Below the pieces are notes generated by a model. It did no database searches. It was given only the letters and a program-made list of their open reading frames with translations, and was not told where the DNA came from. The translations under genes were made by a program, and so were the position numbers. Shown piece after piece: positions 9,599-18,502 of a DNA stretch of 37,002 nucleotides. Each line of letters starts with the position of its first letter. The stretch's first letter is position 1. Origin of the DNA: NaphS2 sp964588535 (GTDB lineage Bacteria; Desulfobacterota; DSM-4660; Desulfatiglandales; Desulfatiglandaceae); the NCBI GenBank assembly GCA_964588535.1, contig CAZPQA010000023.1, forward strand, positions 1-37,002, written 5' to 3'.

Positions 9599-9796
9599 TT
9601 CATTTGCTTCTTCGCCAAAGGTATCTGATTCCACGGGGTTCCCCAAAAAAATGCATGCATCAGATCGTTAAATCCTCTTCCATTGCGAGAACCTTACCGA
9701 TAGGCCCGACCTATATTTCGAGGTTTATTCAAATTCGCTGGAATATCAAATCGTATTGATGTGATACAGGGACGATCTTTATTGAAACAGGTGAGA

Positions 9797-9825
9797 ATAT
9801 TAGGTTAAGCAGATAGGGTTGTCAA
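9797..9825 (-). promoter_or_regulatory. Predicted sigma70-type promoter of the hybrid kinase
   Basis: Read on the minus strand: TTGACA (9825-9820), a 17-bp spacer, then TAATAT (9802-9797). The -35 is a perfect consensus match. It lies about 200 bp upstream of the kinase start, and no other gene intervenes in the 9599-9862 gap. This separates the kinase from the PAS-LuxR gene upstream. Confidence 0.5.
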
Positions 9826-9862
9826 TGCCAAAAGTAGACAGTTAAAGAACAGGTTTAAACTG

Positions 9863-10780
9863 TTATTCCAAAAGAGACAGAAGATGAGAGCCGAGGTTTG
9901 TTTTGCGGTCGCTGAGGCCAAGCTTTTTCCTGATGTTCTGGCGGTGAAACGCAATCGCCCTTGGGGTTGAATTCAACAGACCGGCGATTTCCTTTGTGGT
10001 CCTGCCCTCTTTAATAAGATTTGCCACCCGGATTTCAGAGAGGGTCAAGCCGAGGAATCTGGTATGAAGGGTTTGAGAAAAGGGGGATACAATATCTGCC
10101 AAAAAAGTTCCCAGGGTATCCACGTAACCGGTTTGACTTTCATCCAAACCGCTGTTTTTCAAGTTTTTTATCAACGGTTCAATGAGTTCTTTGACATTGA
10201 ACAAGACCTTTTCTTCAATAATAAATTTATCCCTTTCTCTCTTTTTTAGCAAGACATTCAGCGCAGTATTGACTTCCTCAAGACGCTTTGTTTTACGCCT
10301 CAGTTCCTGCTCCCGGTCTTTCAAAACTGCTTCGGCCTGCCTGCGTTCGGTGACCCGATCAATGAGCTCTTTCTCCCGCTTGATCCGCTTGCTCACATCT
10401 TCGAGGTATCCGATGACTCCGGAGATTCTACCGTCTAAAATGCGAGGAGAAATGATGGAGCTCTGGGGAATGATTGTATAAGAGTTCTGTTTACCAACGC
10501 GTTTAATGGGGAGCAAATACCCGTGAAGGGCTTGTGAAAGAACTATTTGGCGGCCCTCAAGTGCCTCATCAAAATAGCGATCCATCTGTCGGGTCACCAG
10601 ATCCGGATAGAGATCCAACAGGCTGTTCCCGATGACCTCCTGACGAGTCTGTCCGCTGTGGTACTCGAGCCAGCGATTCCATTCCGTGACAACGAGCCGG
10701 GAGTCGGTGGTGAACAGGCCAAATGGGGAACGATTTTGCACCCATCTGGCTACACCCTGGTGGGTTGAAACATCTGTCAT
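9863..10780 (-). CDS. PAS-LuxR family transcriptional regulator
   Basis: A protein of about 305 aa with an N-terminal PAS domain (roughly 15-130), a coiled-coil linker with ITERRQAE-like and basic repeats (about 130-195), and a C-terminal LuxR/GerE helix-turn-helix (about 240-295). The HTH shows LTLSEIRVANLIKEGRTTKEIA, then a recognition helix with TPRAIAFHRQNIRKKLGL. No receiver domain is present, so the PAS domain is the likely input. ATG 10780 has GGGGAGAG upstream. A GTG at 10867 overlapping the livF stop (GTGA) would add 29 poorly conserved residues. It sits directly after livF in the same direction and probably controls, and is co-transcribed with, the transport operon; that role is inferred from position. 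Confidence 0.8.
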   Translation of the reverse strand: MTDVSTHQGVARWVQNRSPFGLFTTDSRLVVTEWNRWLEYHSGQTRQEVIGNSLLDLYPDLVTRQMDRYFDEALEGRQIVLSQALHGYLLPIKRVGKQNSYTIIPQSSIISPRILDGRISGVIGYLEDVSKRIKREKELIDRVTERRQAEAVLKDREQELRRKTKRLEEVNTALNVLLKKRERDKFIIEEKVLFNVKELIEPLIKNLKNSGLDESQTGYVDTLGTFLADIVSPFSQTLHTRFLGLTLSEIRVANLIKEGRTTKEIAGLLNSTPRAIAFHRQNIRKKLGLSDRKTNLGSHLLSLLE

Positions 10781-10863
10781 AAAATTATTCTCTCCCCTGT
10801 CCTCCCTGACCGCGGCCATCTTATGGCTCGATTGTGGTGTTCCGGCAGGGTCGGGAATTCTTC

Positions 10864-11602
10864 TCACAGACCCAGATAGGTTTTGCGGATGACTTCGTCC
10901 TGTAACAGCTCATCCCCGGTTCCCTGTGCGATAATCTTGCCCGATGAAAGGACGTAGTTGCGGACGGTCATGGTGAAGACCGTTCCCACTTCCTGCTCCA
11001 CCAGCAGCACGGTGATGCCCAGGCTTGAAATTTCCCCGATCTTTTCAAACACCTCCGCCCTGCTTATGGGCGCAAGGCCCGTGGAAGGTTCGTCAATGCA
11101 GAGGAGTTTAGGTTCGGACATCAAAGCCCTTCCGATGGCCAGCATCTGCTGTTCTCCGCCGGACATGGTACCGGATATCTGCCGGGTTCTTTTCTCCAGA
11201 ATGGGAAAGAGAGTATAGATCTGGTTGAGGTTTTCGTGGAGCTTCTTTCGGTCTCGAAGCAAATAGGCCCCTGCCTGGAGGTTTTCCAGGACCGTCATTT
11301 CGCGAAAGGGCCGTCGCCTTTCCGGGCAGTGGACAAGCCCTTTTTTAACGATCTCGTGGGCGGGCACCTGATCAATCCGTTCCCCGCTAAAGGTCACGGT
11401 CCCCTCCATGGTGATGGCCTCGCCCGCGGACCTCCGTGTGAGTTCTCGCTCCCAGACCACCAGCCCCGTAATGGCCCGGAGCAGTGTGGATTTTCCCGCC
11501 CCGTTGGGCCCCACCAGGCTGACCAGCTCCCCGGTATCCACCGCCATGCTGATGTCGTTTAGGAGCATGGCCCTGTCATAGCAAACCGTCAAATGGGCAA
11601 TT

Positions 11603-11613
<11 letters not shown>
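10864..11613 (-). CDS. livF: Branched-chain-type ABC transporter ATP-binding protein LivF
   Basis: A 249-aa ATPase of the HAAT (LivF) class. It shows Walker A GPNGAGKST, Q-loop region, ABC signature SGGEQQMLAIGRAL, Walker B LLCIDEPSTGLAP and the switch region LLVEQEV. Between Walker A and the Q-loop there is a longer than usual insert (WERELTRRSAGEA). It pairs with LivG to energise LivH/LivM. The start overlaps the end of livG by 11 nt, indicating translational coupling. It is the last transport gene of the operon and is followed at once by the PAS-LuxR regulator. Confidence 0.92.
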
Positions 11614-12379
<766 letters not shown>

Positions 12380-12380
12380 A

Positions 12381-14090
12381 TTATTGCTCCTCCATCTCTT
12401 CCCGCAGTTCCCTCCGGGATACTTTCCCCACGTCGGTCTTGGGCAGCTCCCCCCGGAATTCGATGATGCGGGGAACCTTGTAGTGGGCCAGGTTTTCCCG
12501 GCAGAATTCGGTGATCTCCTCTTCCGAAATCTTTCCCCGGGCATCGCTCTGAAGCACCACATAGGCCTTGATCAACTGTCCCACCTTGGGGTCGGGAACC
12601 CCCACCACGCCGGCTGCCTTGATTTTGGGGTGCTCGTAGAGAACCTCCTCCACGTGCCTGGCAAAAACCGAATACCCTTTATACTTTATCAGATCCCGTT
12701 TTCGGTCGAAGAAGTGAAAATACCCCTCTTCGTCCATCCTCACCAGGTCCCCGGTCCTGAGCCAGCGCTTTCCGTCCATATCCATCATGGCCTCGGCAGT
12801 TCCATCGGGACGGCGCCAGTATCCCTGCATGATATTGGGACCGCTGAGGATCAATTCGCCGTCTTCTCCCACCGGCACGCATTGATCGCCGTCCACATCC
12901 ACGATGGCGGCATCCACGTCGGGCAGGGGAACCCCGAAGGAGCCGGATTTGGGTCTGTGGTAGGGGGTGGAGTGGCTCACCGCCGTGGTCTCCGTCATGC
13001 CGTACCCCTCCATGATTTCAGCGCCGGTCCTTCGCTCCCATTGTTTGATGGTGGATTCGTGAAGGGTGTCCGCGCCGCAGGCGATCATCTTGAGCCGTTT
13101 CCAATTGACGCGGTCGGTTTTTTCATACTCCTTCAGGTACTCGAAAAGGGTGGGAACGCCGAAAAAGGCAGACGCCTGATAACGATCCATGGCAGACAGA
13201 ATATCATCAATATCCGGTGTTGTGAAAAGGACCACCGTAAGCCCCTGCACCAGGCTGTTGAACATGACCACCACCTGGCCGTAGATATGGAAGAAGGGCA
13301 GGAAGCCCATGACCACTTCATTTCCCTCCTCGAACATGGGCCAGAAGGCGCTGACCTGCTGTTGCAGGGCAATCATGTTGTGATGGGTGATCATGGCTGC
13401 CTTGGGCAGCCCGGTGGTGCCCCCGGTATAGGGGAGGGCCGCTAGATCTTCTTTTGGGTGAATGTCCACCCGGGGCGGGGGGCCTGGGTACTTCTTGAGG
13501 AGATCCTGAAACCGGAGAAGACCGGCTTTTTCAATTTGATCGGAGGTGGGCGCCGCCATGCCGCTGTAGGCCTTGCTCAAGGCGTTTTTCCCGAAGAGTT
13601 TTTTTAGCGGCGGGAGATAGTCGGCGATATCGGTCAGGATCACATGGTCCAGCGCAACCCCCGTCCGTTCCACGTTGTCATAGAGGATCTCTTCACAGAC
13701 GACGACCTTGGCCTCACTGTCCTGGATTTGATGCTTCACTTCCATGCTGGTATAGACGGGACTGATGGGGGTGATCTTGGCGCCCGCTTTCAGTGCTCCG
13801 AAATAGGCGATCACGTACTGGGGGCAGTTTAAAAGATACATGGCCACCGTATCCCCTTTGGTCACTCCCAGGGCCGACAATGCCGCCGCAAAACGATCCG
13901 TGAGTTCTTTGAGTTTCCGGTAGGTGATTTTTTTGCCGTAAAAAATCAAGGCGTTTTTGCCCGCGTATTGATCCGCCATTTTATCAAAGGCCTGGGACAC
14001 GGATATATCCGGAACTTCAACCCCTTCGGCCACCCCTTCGGGATAATGGGCGAGCCAGGGTTTTGCGGCATAAGCTTCCTTGGCATCCAT
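12381..14090 (-). CDS. AMP-forming long-chain-type acyl-CoA ligase
   Basis: A 569-aa adenylate-forming enzyme that activates a carboxylic acid to its CoA thioester with ATP. Motifs: YTGGTTGLPK (221-230), GYGMTETT, LRTGDLVRMDEEGYFHFFDRKRD, and the C-terminal hinge and catalytic-lysine region ending in LPKTDVGKVSRREL. The architecture is FadD-like, with no membrane segment. ATG 14090 has AAGGAG upstream. It is encoded inside the liv operon, 24 bp after livM and 1 bp before livG, so the acid it activates is probably the transported ligand. Substrate class (fatty, aromatic or branched) cannot be read from the sequence. Confidence 0.9.
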   Translation of the reverse strand: MDAKEAYAAKPWLAHYPEGVAEGVEVPDISVSQAFDKMADQYAGKNALIFYGKKITYRKLKELTDRFAAALSALGVTKGDTVAMYLLNCPQYVIAYFGALKAGAKITPISPVYTSMEVKHQIQDSEAKVVVCEEILYDNVERTGVALDHVILTDIADYLPPLKKLFGKNALSKAYSGMAAPTSDQIEKAGLLRFQDLLKKYPGPPPRVDIHPKEDLAALPYTGGTTGLPKAAMITHHNMIALQQQVSAFWPMFEEGNEVVMGFLPFFHIYGQVVVMFNSLVQGLTVVLFTTPDIDDILSAMDRYQASAFFGVPTLFEYLKEYEKTDRVNWKRLKMIACGADTLHESTIKQWERRTGAEIMEGYGMTETTAVSHSTPYHRPKSGSFGVPLPDVDAAIVDVDGDQCVPVGEDGELILSGPNIMQGYWRRPDGTAEAMMDMDGKRWLRTGDLVRMDEEGYFHFFDRKRDLIKYKGYSVFARHVEEVLYEHPKIKAAGVVGVPDPKVGQLIKAYVVLQSDARGKISEEEITEFCRENLAHYKVPRIIEFRGELPKTDVGKVSRRELREEMEEQ

Positions 14091-14114
14091 CGGTATCTTC
14101 TCCTTAATGATTCC

Positions 14115-15155
14115 TCAATCCAGTTCAGCGGTGCAGATACGGCAGGTTTTCCGGGCCGCCACGTTTCGGATTTTGCACCTGGGGCACTCCTTCTCAATTT
14201 TTTCACGAATCCAGGGTATGAGCCCTTGCGGCATGTACAACAATGTCATCAGTACGATAAAGGCGAAAACCATCATGCGCGTCTTGGGCATGATGCGCAG
14301 AAATTCCAGCAGTGGGAAAAGGATGAAAACGCCGGCCACCGGTCCATAGATGGATACCATCCCCCCGAAAACGGCCCAGATCACGATCTGGAAAGAGAGG
14401 GCCACTTCGAGGGTGGAGGGGCCGGCAGTCCTCATGATATGGGCGTAGAGTCCTCCCGCGATCCCGGCAAAAAAGCCGCTGAGGCAAAAGGCAAGAAGTT
14501 TGTACCGGGTGGTATTGATGCCCGATGCCCTCACCGCCACCTCATCTTCCCGGATTGCGTGCAGAATGATGCCTTTCTTGGAATCGGTAATCTTCCACAT
14601 GACAAATCCCAGGACCAGCATGAGAATGCTGGTGACATAATAATCTCCCAGTCGGGATGAGGTGAGCCGGCTGATGCCCGATATGCCCAGTTCGCCTCCG
14701 GTCACATCGGGTATGGCAAAAACCACCCCCAGAAGGATAATGGGAAAAGCGAGGGTGGTCAGCGCCAGATAGGTGCCCCTGAGCCGCAGGCAGGGAATGC
14801 CCACGATGAGTCCAGCCAGAACCGCCCCCAGCGCCCCTACGGGGATGCTGAGCCAGGGAGGCAGTCCCAGGCGAAGATTGAGAATGCCGGTGCAGTAGGC
14901 GGCCACACCGAAGAAAAGGGCATGCCCGAAATTCATCTGGCCCGTGAAGCCCGACAACAGATCCCAGCTGGCGGCCAGGATGGCAAAAATATTGGTGAGG
15001 ATGAGGATACGGAGCAGATAGGAATCCTGGGTGAACAGGGGCAGTATCAGCAGGCTTATGGTGAAGATCAGGACTGCCGTTCGGCTTGGCAGGACCAGGA
15101 CTTCTCCTTTAAAAAGGGTGTACACCTTTCTAAAATAGAAACCAATCAGGCCCAT
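14115..15155 (-). CDS. livM: Branched-chain-type ABC permease LivM with C-terminal zinc ribbon
   Basis: A 346-aa inner-membrane permease. After a short start it has about nine hydrophobic segments and the BPD_transp_2 hallmarks ASWDLLSGFTGQMNFGHALFFGVAAY and FQIVIWAVFGGMVSIYGPVAG. The unusual part is the tail: after the last membrane segment and a charged linker, residues 324-346 hold C-x2-C-x10-C-x2-C (C324, C327, C338, C341), a zinc-ribbon-like knuckle normally absent from LivM. ATG 15155 follows GAGGAGGAG and sits 1 nt after the livH stop. It forms the membrane channel with LivH. Confidence 0.9.
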   Translation of the reverse strand: MGLIGFYFRKVYTLFKGEVLVLPSRTAVLIFTISLLILPLFTQDSYLLRILILTNIFAILAASWDLLSGFTGQMNFGHALFFGVAAYCTGILNLRLGLPPWLSIPVGALGAVLAGLIVGIPCLRLRGTYLALTTLAFPIILLGVVFAIPDVTGGELGISGISRLTSSRLGDYYVTSILMLVLGFVMWKITDSKKGIILHAIREDEVAVRASGINTTRYKLLAFCLSGFFAGIAGGLYAHIMRTAGPSTLEVALSFQIVIWAVFGGMVSIYGPVAGVFILFPLLEFLRIMPKTRMMVFAFIVLMTLLYMPQGLIPWIREKIEKECPRCKIRNVAARKTCRICTAELD

Positions 15156-15156
15156 G

Positions 15157-16026
15157 CTACCGCTCCTCCTCAAAGGCCACTCCGAACAGGCCCTCAGGCC
15201 TGATGAGGAGCACCAGAATCATAATGGACAGCGCTACAGACCCTTTCAAGTAGGCCCCCATGGGGATCAGAAAGACCACCAGGACCTCTGCAAAGGCCAG
15301 GATGTAGGCCCCCACAAAACTTCCCTTGATGCTCCCGAGACCTCCCAGGACCACGATGGCCAGCATCATGATCAGGGGGTGCATCCACATGTGCGGGTCC
15401 AGCACGAAAAGGGGAACCACGATGGCGCCGCCCAGGGCCGCCAGCATGACCGAGATCCCCATGGTCAGCATGGCCACCCGGGCCTCGTTCATTCCCATGA
15501 GGTTGGCTACTTCCCGGTCCTGAGCCGTGGCCCGAAGCGCCAGGCCCAGGCGGGTTTTCATGAGCAGTGTCCAGGTCCCAATGAGGGCCAGAATGGCCAC
15601 CCCCAGGGCCAGGAGGTGTTGATAGGTCACTTTCACGCCGACGATGGTGGCATATCCCGAGACCAGGGGCGGAACACCCAGGTAATGGCCTCCGAAACTG
15701 ATGAGAAGCGCCTCCTGGATGACCATGGCCAGGGCAATGGTGGCGATCAGGACCGCGGCTTCATGTTCCCTGATGGGATTGATGAATAATTTATAGGAGA
15801 GCACACCCAACAGGCCCACGGCAATAATGGAAAGGGGCATGGCCACATAGGGGGACATCCCCAGGTGGTGGCAGCCCACATAGATAAAATAGGCCGCCAG
15901 CATATAGAAGGCCGTATGGGCGATATTGACAATGCGGGCCACGCCGAAGACCAGGGAAAACCCGATGGCCAGCAAAGCGTATATGCTCCCGTTGATAAGG
16001 CCGTTGATGATGATATTCTGGATCAT
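15157..16026 (-). CDS. livH: Branched-chain-type ABC permease LivH
   Basis: A 289-aa inner-membrane permease of the LivH class. Typical stretches are NGLINGSIYALLAIGFSLVFGVARIVNIAH at the N-terminus, the GLALRATAQDREVANLMGMN cytoplasmic loop that contacts the ATPase, and VVLGGLGSIKGSFVGAYILAF near the C-terminus. It pairs with LivM. It is separated from livK by 71 bp carrying a strong hairpin (16060-16084), which may set a higher level of livK mRNA than of the distal genes. Confidence 0.92.
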   Translation of the reverse strand: MIQNIIINGLINGSIYALLAIGFSLVFGVARIVNIAHTAFYMLAAYFIYVGCHHLGMSPYVAMPLSIIAVGLLGVLSYKLFINPIREHEAAVLIATIALAMVIQEALLISFGGHYLGVPPLVSGYATIVGVKVTYQHLLALGVAILALIGTWTLLMKTRLGLALRATAQDREVANLMGMNEARVAMLTMGISVMLAALGGAIVVPLFVLDPHMWMHPLIMMLAIVVLGGLGSIKGSFVGAYILAFAEVLVVFLIPMGAYLKGSVALSIMILVLLIRPEGLFGVAFEEER

Positions 16027-16059
16027 ATGCCTACCATGGTTTCAGGTTCGGGTTGCGGA

Positions 16060-16084
16060 TCAGGGTTGCGACCCGCAACCCTGA
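16060..16084 (-). promoter_or_regulatory. Intercistronic hairpin between livK and livH
   Basis: An 11-bp perfect stem TCAGGGTTGCG / CGCAACCCTGA with a 3-nt loop lies in the 71-bp gap between livK and livH. No T-run follows on the transcribed side, so it is more likely an mRNA-stabilising or partial attenuating element than a full terminator. Such elements are common after binding-protein genes, which need more product than the membrane genes. A third GGGTTGCG copy at 16050-16057 lies just outside the stem. Confidence 0.55.
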
Positions 16085-16097
16085 AAGGTTCCCGCCA

Positions 16098-17372
16098 TTA
16101 CTTCTTGTAATGGGATACTACCCATGGCGGCAATTGGTAGGGTACCGCTCCTTCATAGGTGATGCTATTCCAGTTAAGCGGCCATACACACATGTTTTTA
16201 CCGTTCTGCCACTGGGTGCCCACAGCCGTGACATATCCCGGTCCCCAGGTGATATCATGGGTCTGGTCGAACACCAGACGGCCCGATGCGCCTGTCCGAT
16301 CGGTTTTTTCAATCACCGGAACCAGTTTGTCGGGATCCAGAGAACCCACCTTGGTGATGGCTTCGGCGAGGATGTTCACCGCGTCATAGGTGCCGGCCGT
16401 GTAGTTGGGGGCCTCTTTGAATTTTTTGCGGTATTTGTCGAAAAAGTCAATGGTCTCATCGGTGATCTTGACCCGTGCATAGGTGTTGATGGTCAGCGTA
16501 TAGTTCCCTTTTCCGCCTGTTGCCGCCCAGAATCCATCCTTCTGCGCTTCCACGTTGATGCCCACCGCCGCGGCCGGGATCTTAAGCTCTCCCCACTGCT
16601 TGGCAAAGGTGATCCCCACGGAAGATGAAAAACTGGTGAAGATAATGTGGGCCCCTGAACTCTGAATGGCGGACAATTCCGCAGTCACATCCGTGGCCAC
16701 CGGTGAAGGCCGCCACACCCCCACCACCTCCATGCCCATCTTGGGCAGGTTCTTCTGGGCGATTCCCACAATGGGATCGCACCAGACCGCTTTTTCCGCC
16801 ACAATGGCCACCTTGAGTTTGGGGATTTTCAGCTCTGTGGCCATGATTTTGGCCACCATTCCCAGCAGAATAAAATCCACCTTCACCAGGAATCGGGAAT
16901 TGATGGGGGTCACCCTGAACCAGTACTTATATCGATCGTAATCCGCCTTTACCCGGCCGCACAGCTTGGGATGGGCCGCGCCGCAACCGATAAAGATGGT
17001 TTTGTTGTCCATGGCCACGTCCTGCATGACCAGAACCGCCTCGGTTCGGAAGCCACCCACCAGAAAATTCACGTTATAGCGGGAGGTGGCCAACTCCACG
17101 GCATTGGTGGCATCCGGCAGACTGACGAATTCGTTGGAGTCCACCTTGATCAGTACAATGGGGAGTTTTTTGTCCCCCACCTGGACCCCACCTCTGGCAT
17201 TAATCTCTTCAGCAGCCAGTGTTGCCCCGTTCCAATGTCCTTCCCCTTGGGTAAACTGCATCGGCCCGATGACACCGATTTTGATGACCTCACCCCCCCA
17301 GGCAGGAAAAGCAATGCTCACCATCAGACAAACCGCCGCCAAAATACTCCATCCAACATTCCTTTTTTTCAT
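16098..17372 (-). CDS. livK: Branched-chain-type ABC substrate-binding protein LivK
   Basis: A 424-aa periplasmic binding protein (Peripla_BP_6). It has a signal peptide of about 27 residues (KKRNVGW, hydrophobic core, PAWGGE cleavage region), then VIKIGVIGPMQFTQGEGHWNGATLAAEEINARGG, the classical start of the LivK/HAAT fold. The ligand lobes include FLVGGFRTEAVL, FIGCGAAHP and TAGTYDAVNILAEAI. The family binds amino acids, but also aromatic or aliphatic carboxylates when linked to acyl-CoA ligases, as here. ATG 17372 is preceded by AAAGGAG. It is the first gene of the liv operon, with its own predicted promoter. Confidence 0.92.
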   Translation of the reverse strand: MKKRNVGWSILAAVCLMVSIAFPAWGGEVIKIGVIGPMQFTQGEGHWNGATLAAEEINARGGVQVGDKKLPIVLIKVDSNEFVSLPDATNAVELATSRYNVNFLVGGFRTEAVLVMQDVAMDNKTIFIGCGAAHPKLCGRVKADYDRYKYWFRVTPINSRFLVKVDFILLGMVAKIMATELKIPKLKVAIVAEKAVWCDPIVGIAQKNLPKMGMEVVGVWRPSPVATDVTAELSAIQSSGAHIIFTSFSSSVGITFAKQWGELKIPAAAVGINVEAQKDGFWAATGGKGNYTLTINTYARVKITDETIDFFDKYRKKFKEAPNYTAGTYDAVNILAEAITKVGSLDPDKLVPVIEKTDRTGASGRLVFDQTHDITWGPGYVTAVGTQWQNGKNMCVWPLNWNSITYEGAVPYQLPPWVVSHYKK

Positions 17373-17508
17373 GGTTCAAATCTCCTTTCAAACAAGGTTA
17401 AGGTTAAAATGCCTAAAACCAACCGAACAAAAAGATCGAACAAGAAGGGTTTACGGATATGTAAATACGAAATCTATCCCACGGCTCAGACCAGCGTTGC
17501 CGAAAGAA

Positions 17509-17538
17509 ATTATGGAAAACTTTACTCGGTTGTGTCAA
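17509..17538 (-). promoter_or_regulatory. Predicted sigma70-type promoter of the liv operon
   Basis: Read on the minus strand: TTGACA (17538-17533), an 18-bp spacer, then CATAAT (17514-17509). This leaves an untranslated leader of about 130 nt before livK. The 250-bp gap between the enoyl-CoA hydratase stop and livK holds no gene. The promoter suggests that the liv genes can be expressed apart from the hydratase/thiolase set upstream. Confidence 0.5.
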
Positions 17539-17624
17539 GAAAAAGAAGGCTGGTATTATAAAGCGTTTATTTATTTATGCTCAGTTTTAATATTGGCGGG
17601 TCGGATACCGGGGTTCTCCAGGGC

Positions 17625-18395
17625 TTATTCTCCCGTAAAAACCGGCTTTCGTTTCTCCAGAAAAGCCTTGAACCCTTCCAGACGGTCTTTGGTTCCGCGG
17701 ACCCGGACGCTCCCCTCCTCCTCCACCTGAAAACCCCTTTCAAGCCCCTCGTAGTCTCCCGCGGACATGGCCCTGAGAACGCAGCTCACGGCGATGGGGG
17801 GTCTTTCGGCCAGATTCCGTGCCAGGGCAAAGGCATCATCCATGAGGTTCGCGGGGGAAGAAACCTGGTTGATCAGGCCCATTTCAAGCGCCTCCCCGGC
17901 GCCGACGGTTCTGCTGAAGAGGATCATGTCCAGGGCCTTTGCCCGGCCCACCAGGCGGGGAAGCCGCTGGCTGCCACCCCAGCCCGGGATGATGCCCAGG
18001 TTCAGTTCCGTGAGGCCCACCAAGGCCTTGGGTGCATCGGCCATGATCCTGAAATGACATGCCATGGCCAGTTCCAGCCCGCCGCCCAGGGCATAGCCGT
18101 TGATGGCGGCGATGACCGGTCTCTCGAATCGGTCCATCCGCTCCCAGAGGTTCCTGGCCAGGGGGCTGATTTGATCTGCATTTGCCGCGTCGGTCACGTC
18201 ATAGCCCGCTGAAAAGAATTTTCCCCCTGCCCCGGTGAGGATGACCACCCGTATTTCTGAATCCTGTTCCACCGTGTCCACGGCCTGTTCAAATTCCTTC
18301 AGAGCCGCCAGGTTCCAGGTGTTGGCAGGGGGATGATCGAAGGTGATTAGGGCGGTGTGATCTCTTTTTTCCAGTATGATGTTTTCAGAATTCAT
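17625..18395 (-). CDS. Enoyl-CoA hydratase/isomerase (crotonase family)
   Basis: A 256-aa cytoplasmic enzyme that should hydrate a 2-enoyl-CoA during beta-oxidation-type degradation. The oxyanion-hole motifs are present: KFFSAGYDV (59-67) and GYALGGGLELAMACHFRI (100-117). The first catalytic acid is Glu130 in LTELNLGIIPGWGGSQRL. At the position of the second classical glutamate there is Asp156 (AKALDMIL), so the exact reaction may differ from hydration. ATG 18395 follows GAGG. The thiolase lies 107 bp upstream on the same strand; repeats (18441-18494) lie between them. Confidence 0.85.
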   Translation of the reverse strand: MNSENIILEKRDHTALITFDHPPANTWNLAALKEFEQAVDTVEQDSEIRVVILTGAGGKFFSAGYDVTDAANADQISPLARNLWERMDRFERPVIAAINGYALGGGLELAMACHFRIMADAPKALVGLTELNLGIIPGWGGSQRLPRLVGRAKALDMILFSRTVGAGEALEMGLINQVSSPANLMDDAFALARNLAERPPIAVSCVLRAMSAGDYEGLERGFQVEEEGSVRVRGTKDRLEGFKAFLEKRKPVFTGE

Positions 18396-18440
18396 TTGGT
18401 GTATTCCTCTTACTTAAAAGATGCAATTAATGGTATCCAC

Positions 18441-18460
18441 TCCCACGCAGGAGCGTGGGA
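18441..18460. repeat. Palindromic intergenic repeat (TCCCACGC-AGGA-GCGTGGGA)
   Basis: An 8-bp perfect inverted repeat with a 4-nt loop, followed by ACGAGG. Sequences of this look are dispersed intergenic palindromes in many proteobacterial genomes. Here it sits between the thiolase and enoyl-CoA hydratase genes and could fold in their common transcript. Dispersal in this genome cannot be tested from the window. Confidence 0.6.
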
Positions 18461-18473
18461 ACGAGGAAATTTC

Positions 18474-18494
18474 GCAATCCGCAATCCGCAATCC
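18474..18494. repeat. Tandem repeat GCAATCC x3
   Basis: Three perfect head-to-tail 7-bp copies just downstream of the thiolase stop and 13 bp after the palindrome at 18441-18460. It is probably replication-slippage DNA without function. Confidence 0.7.
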
Positions 18495-18502
18495 AAAATC
18501 GT

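Noticed and set aside
18474..18494. CRISPR-like short repeats
   Set aside because: The three GCAATCC units are contiguous with no spacers and no cas genes nearby; simple tandem repeat.
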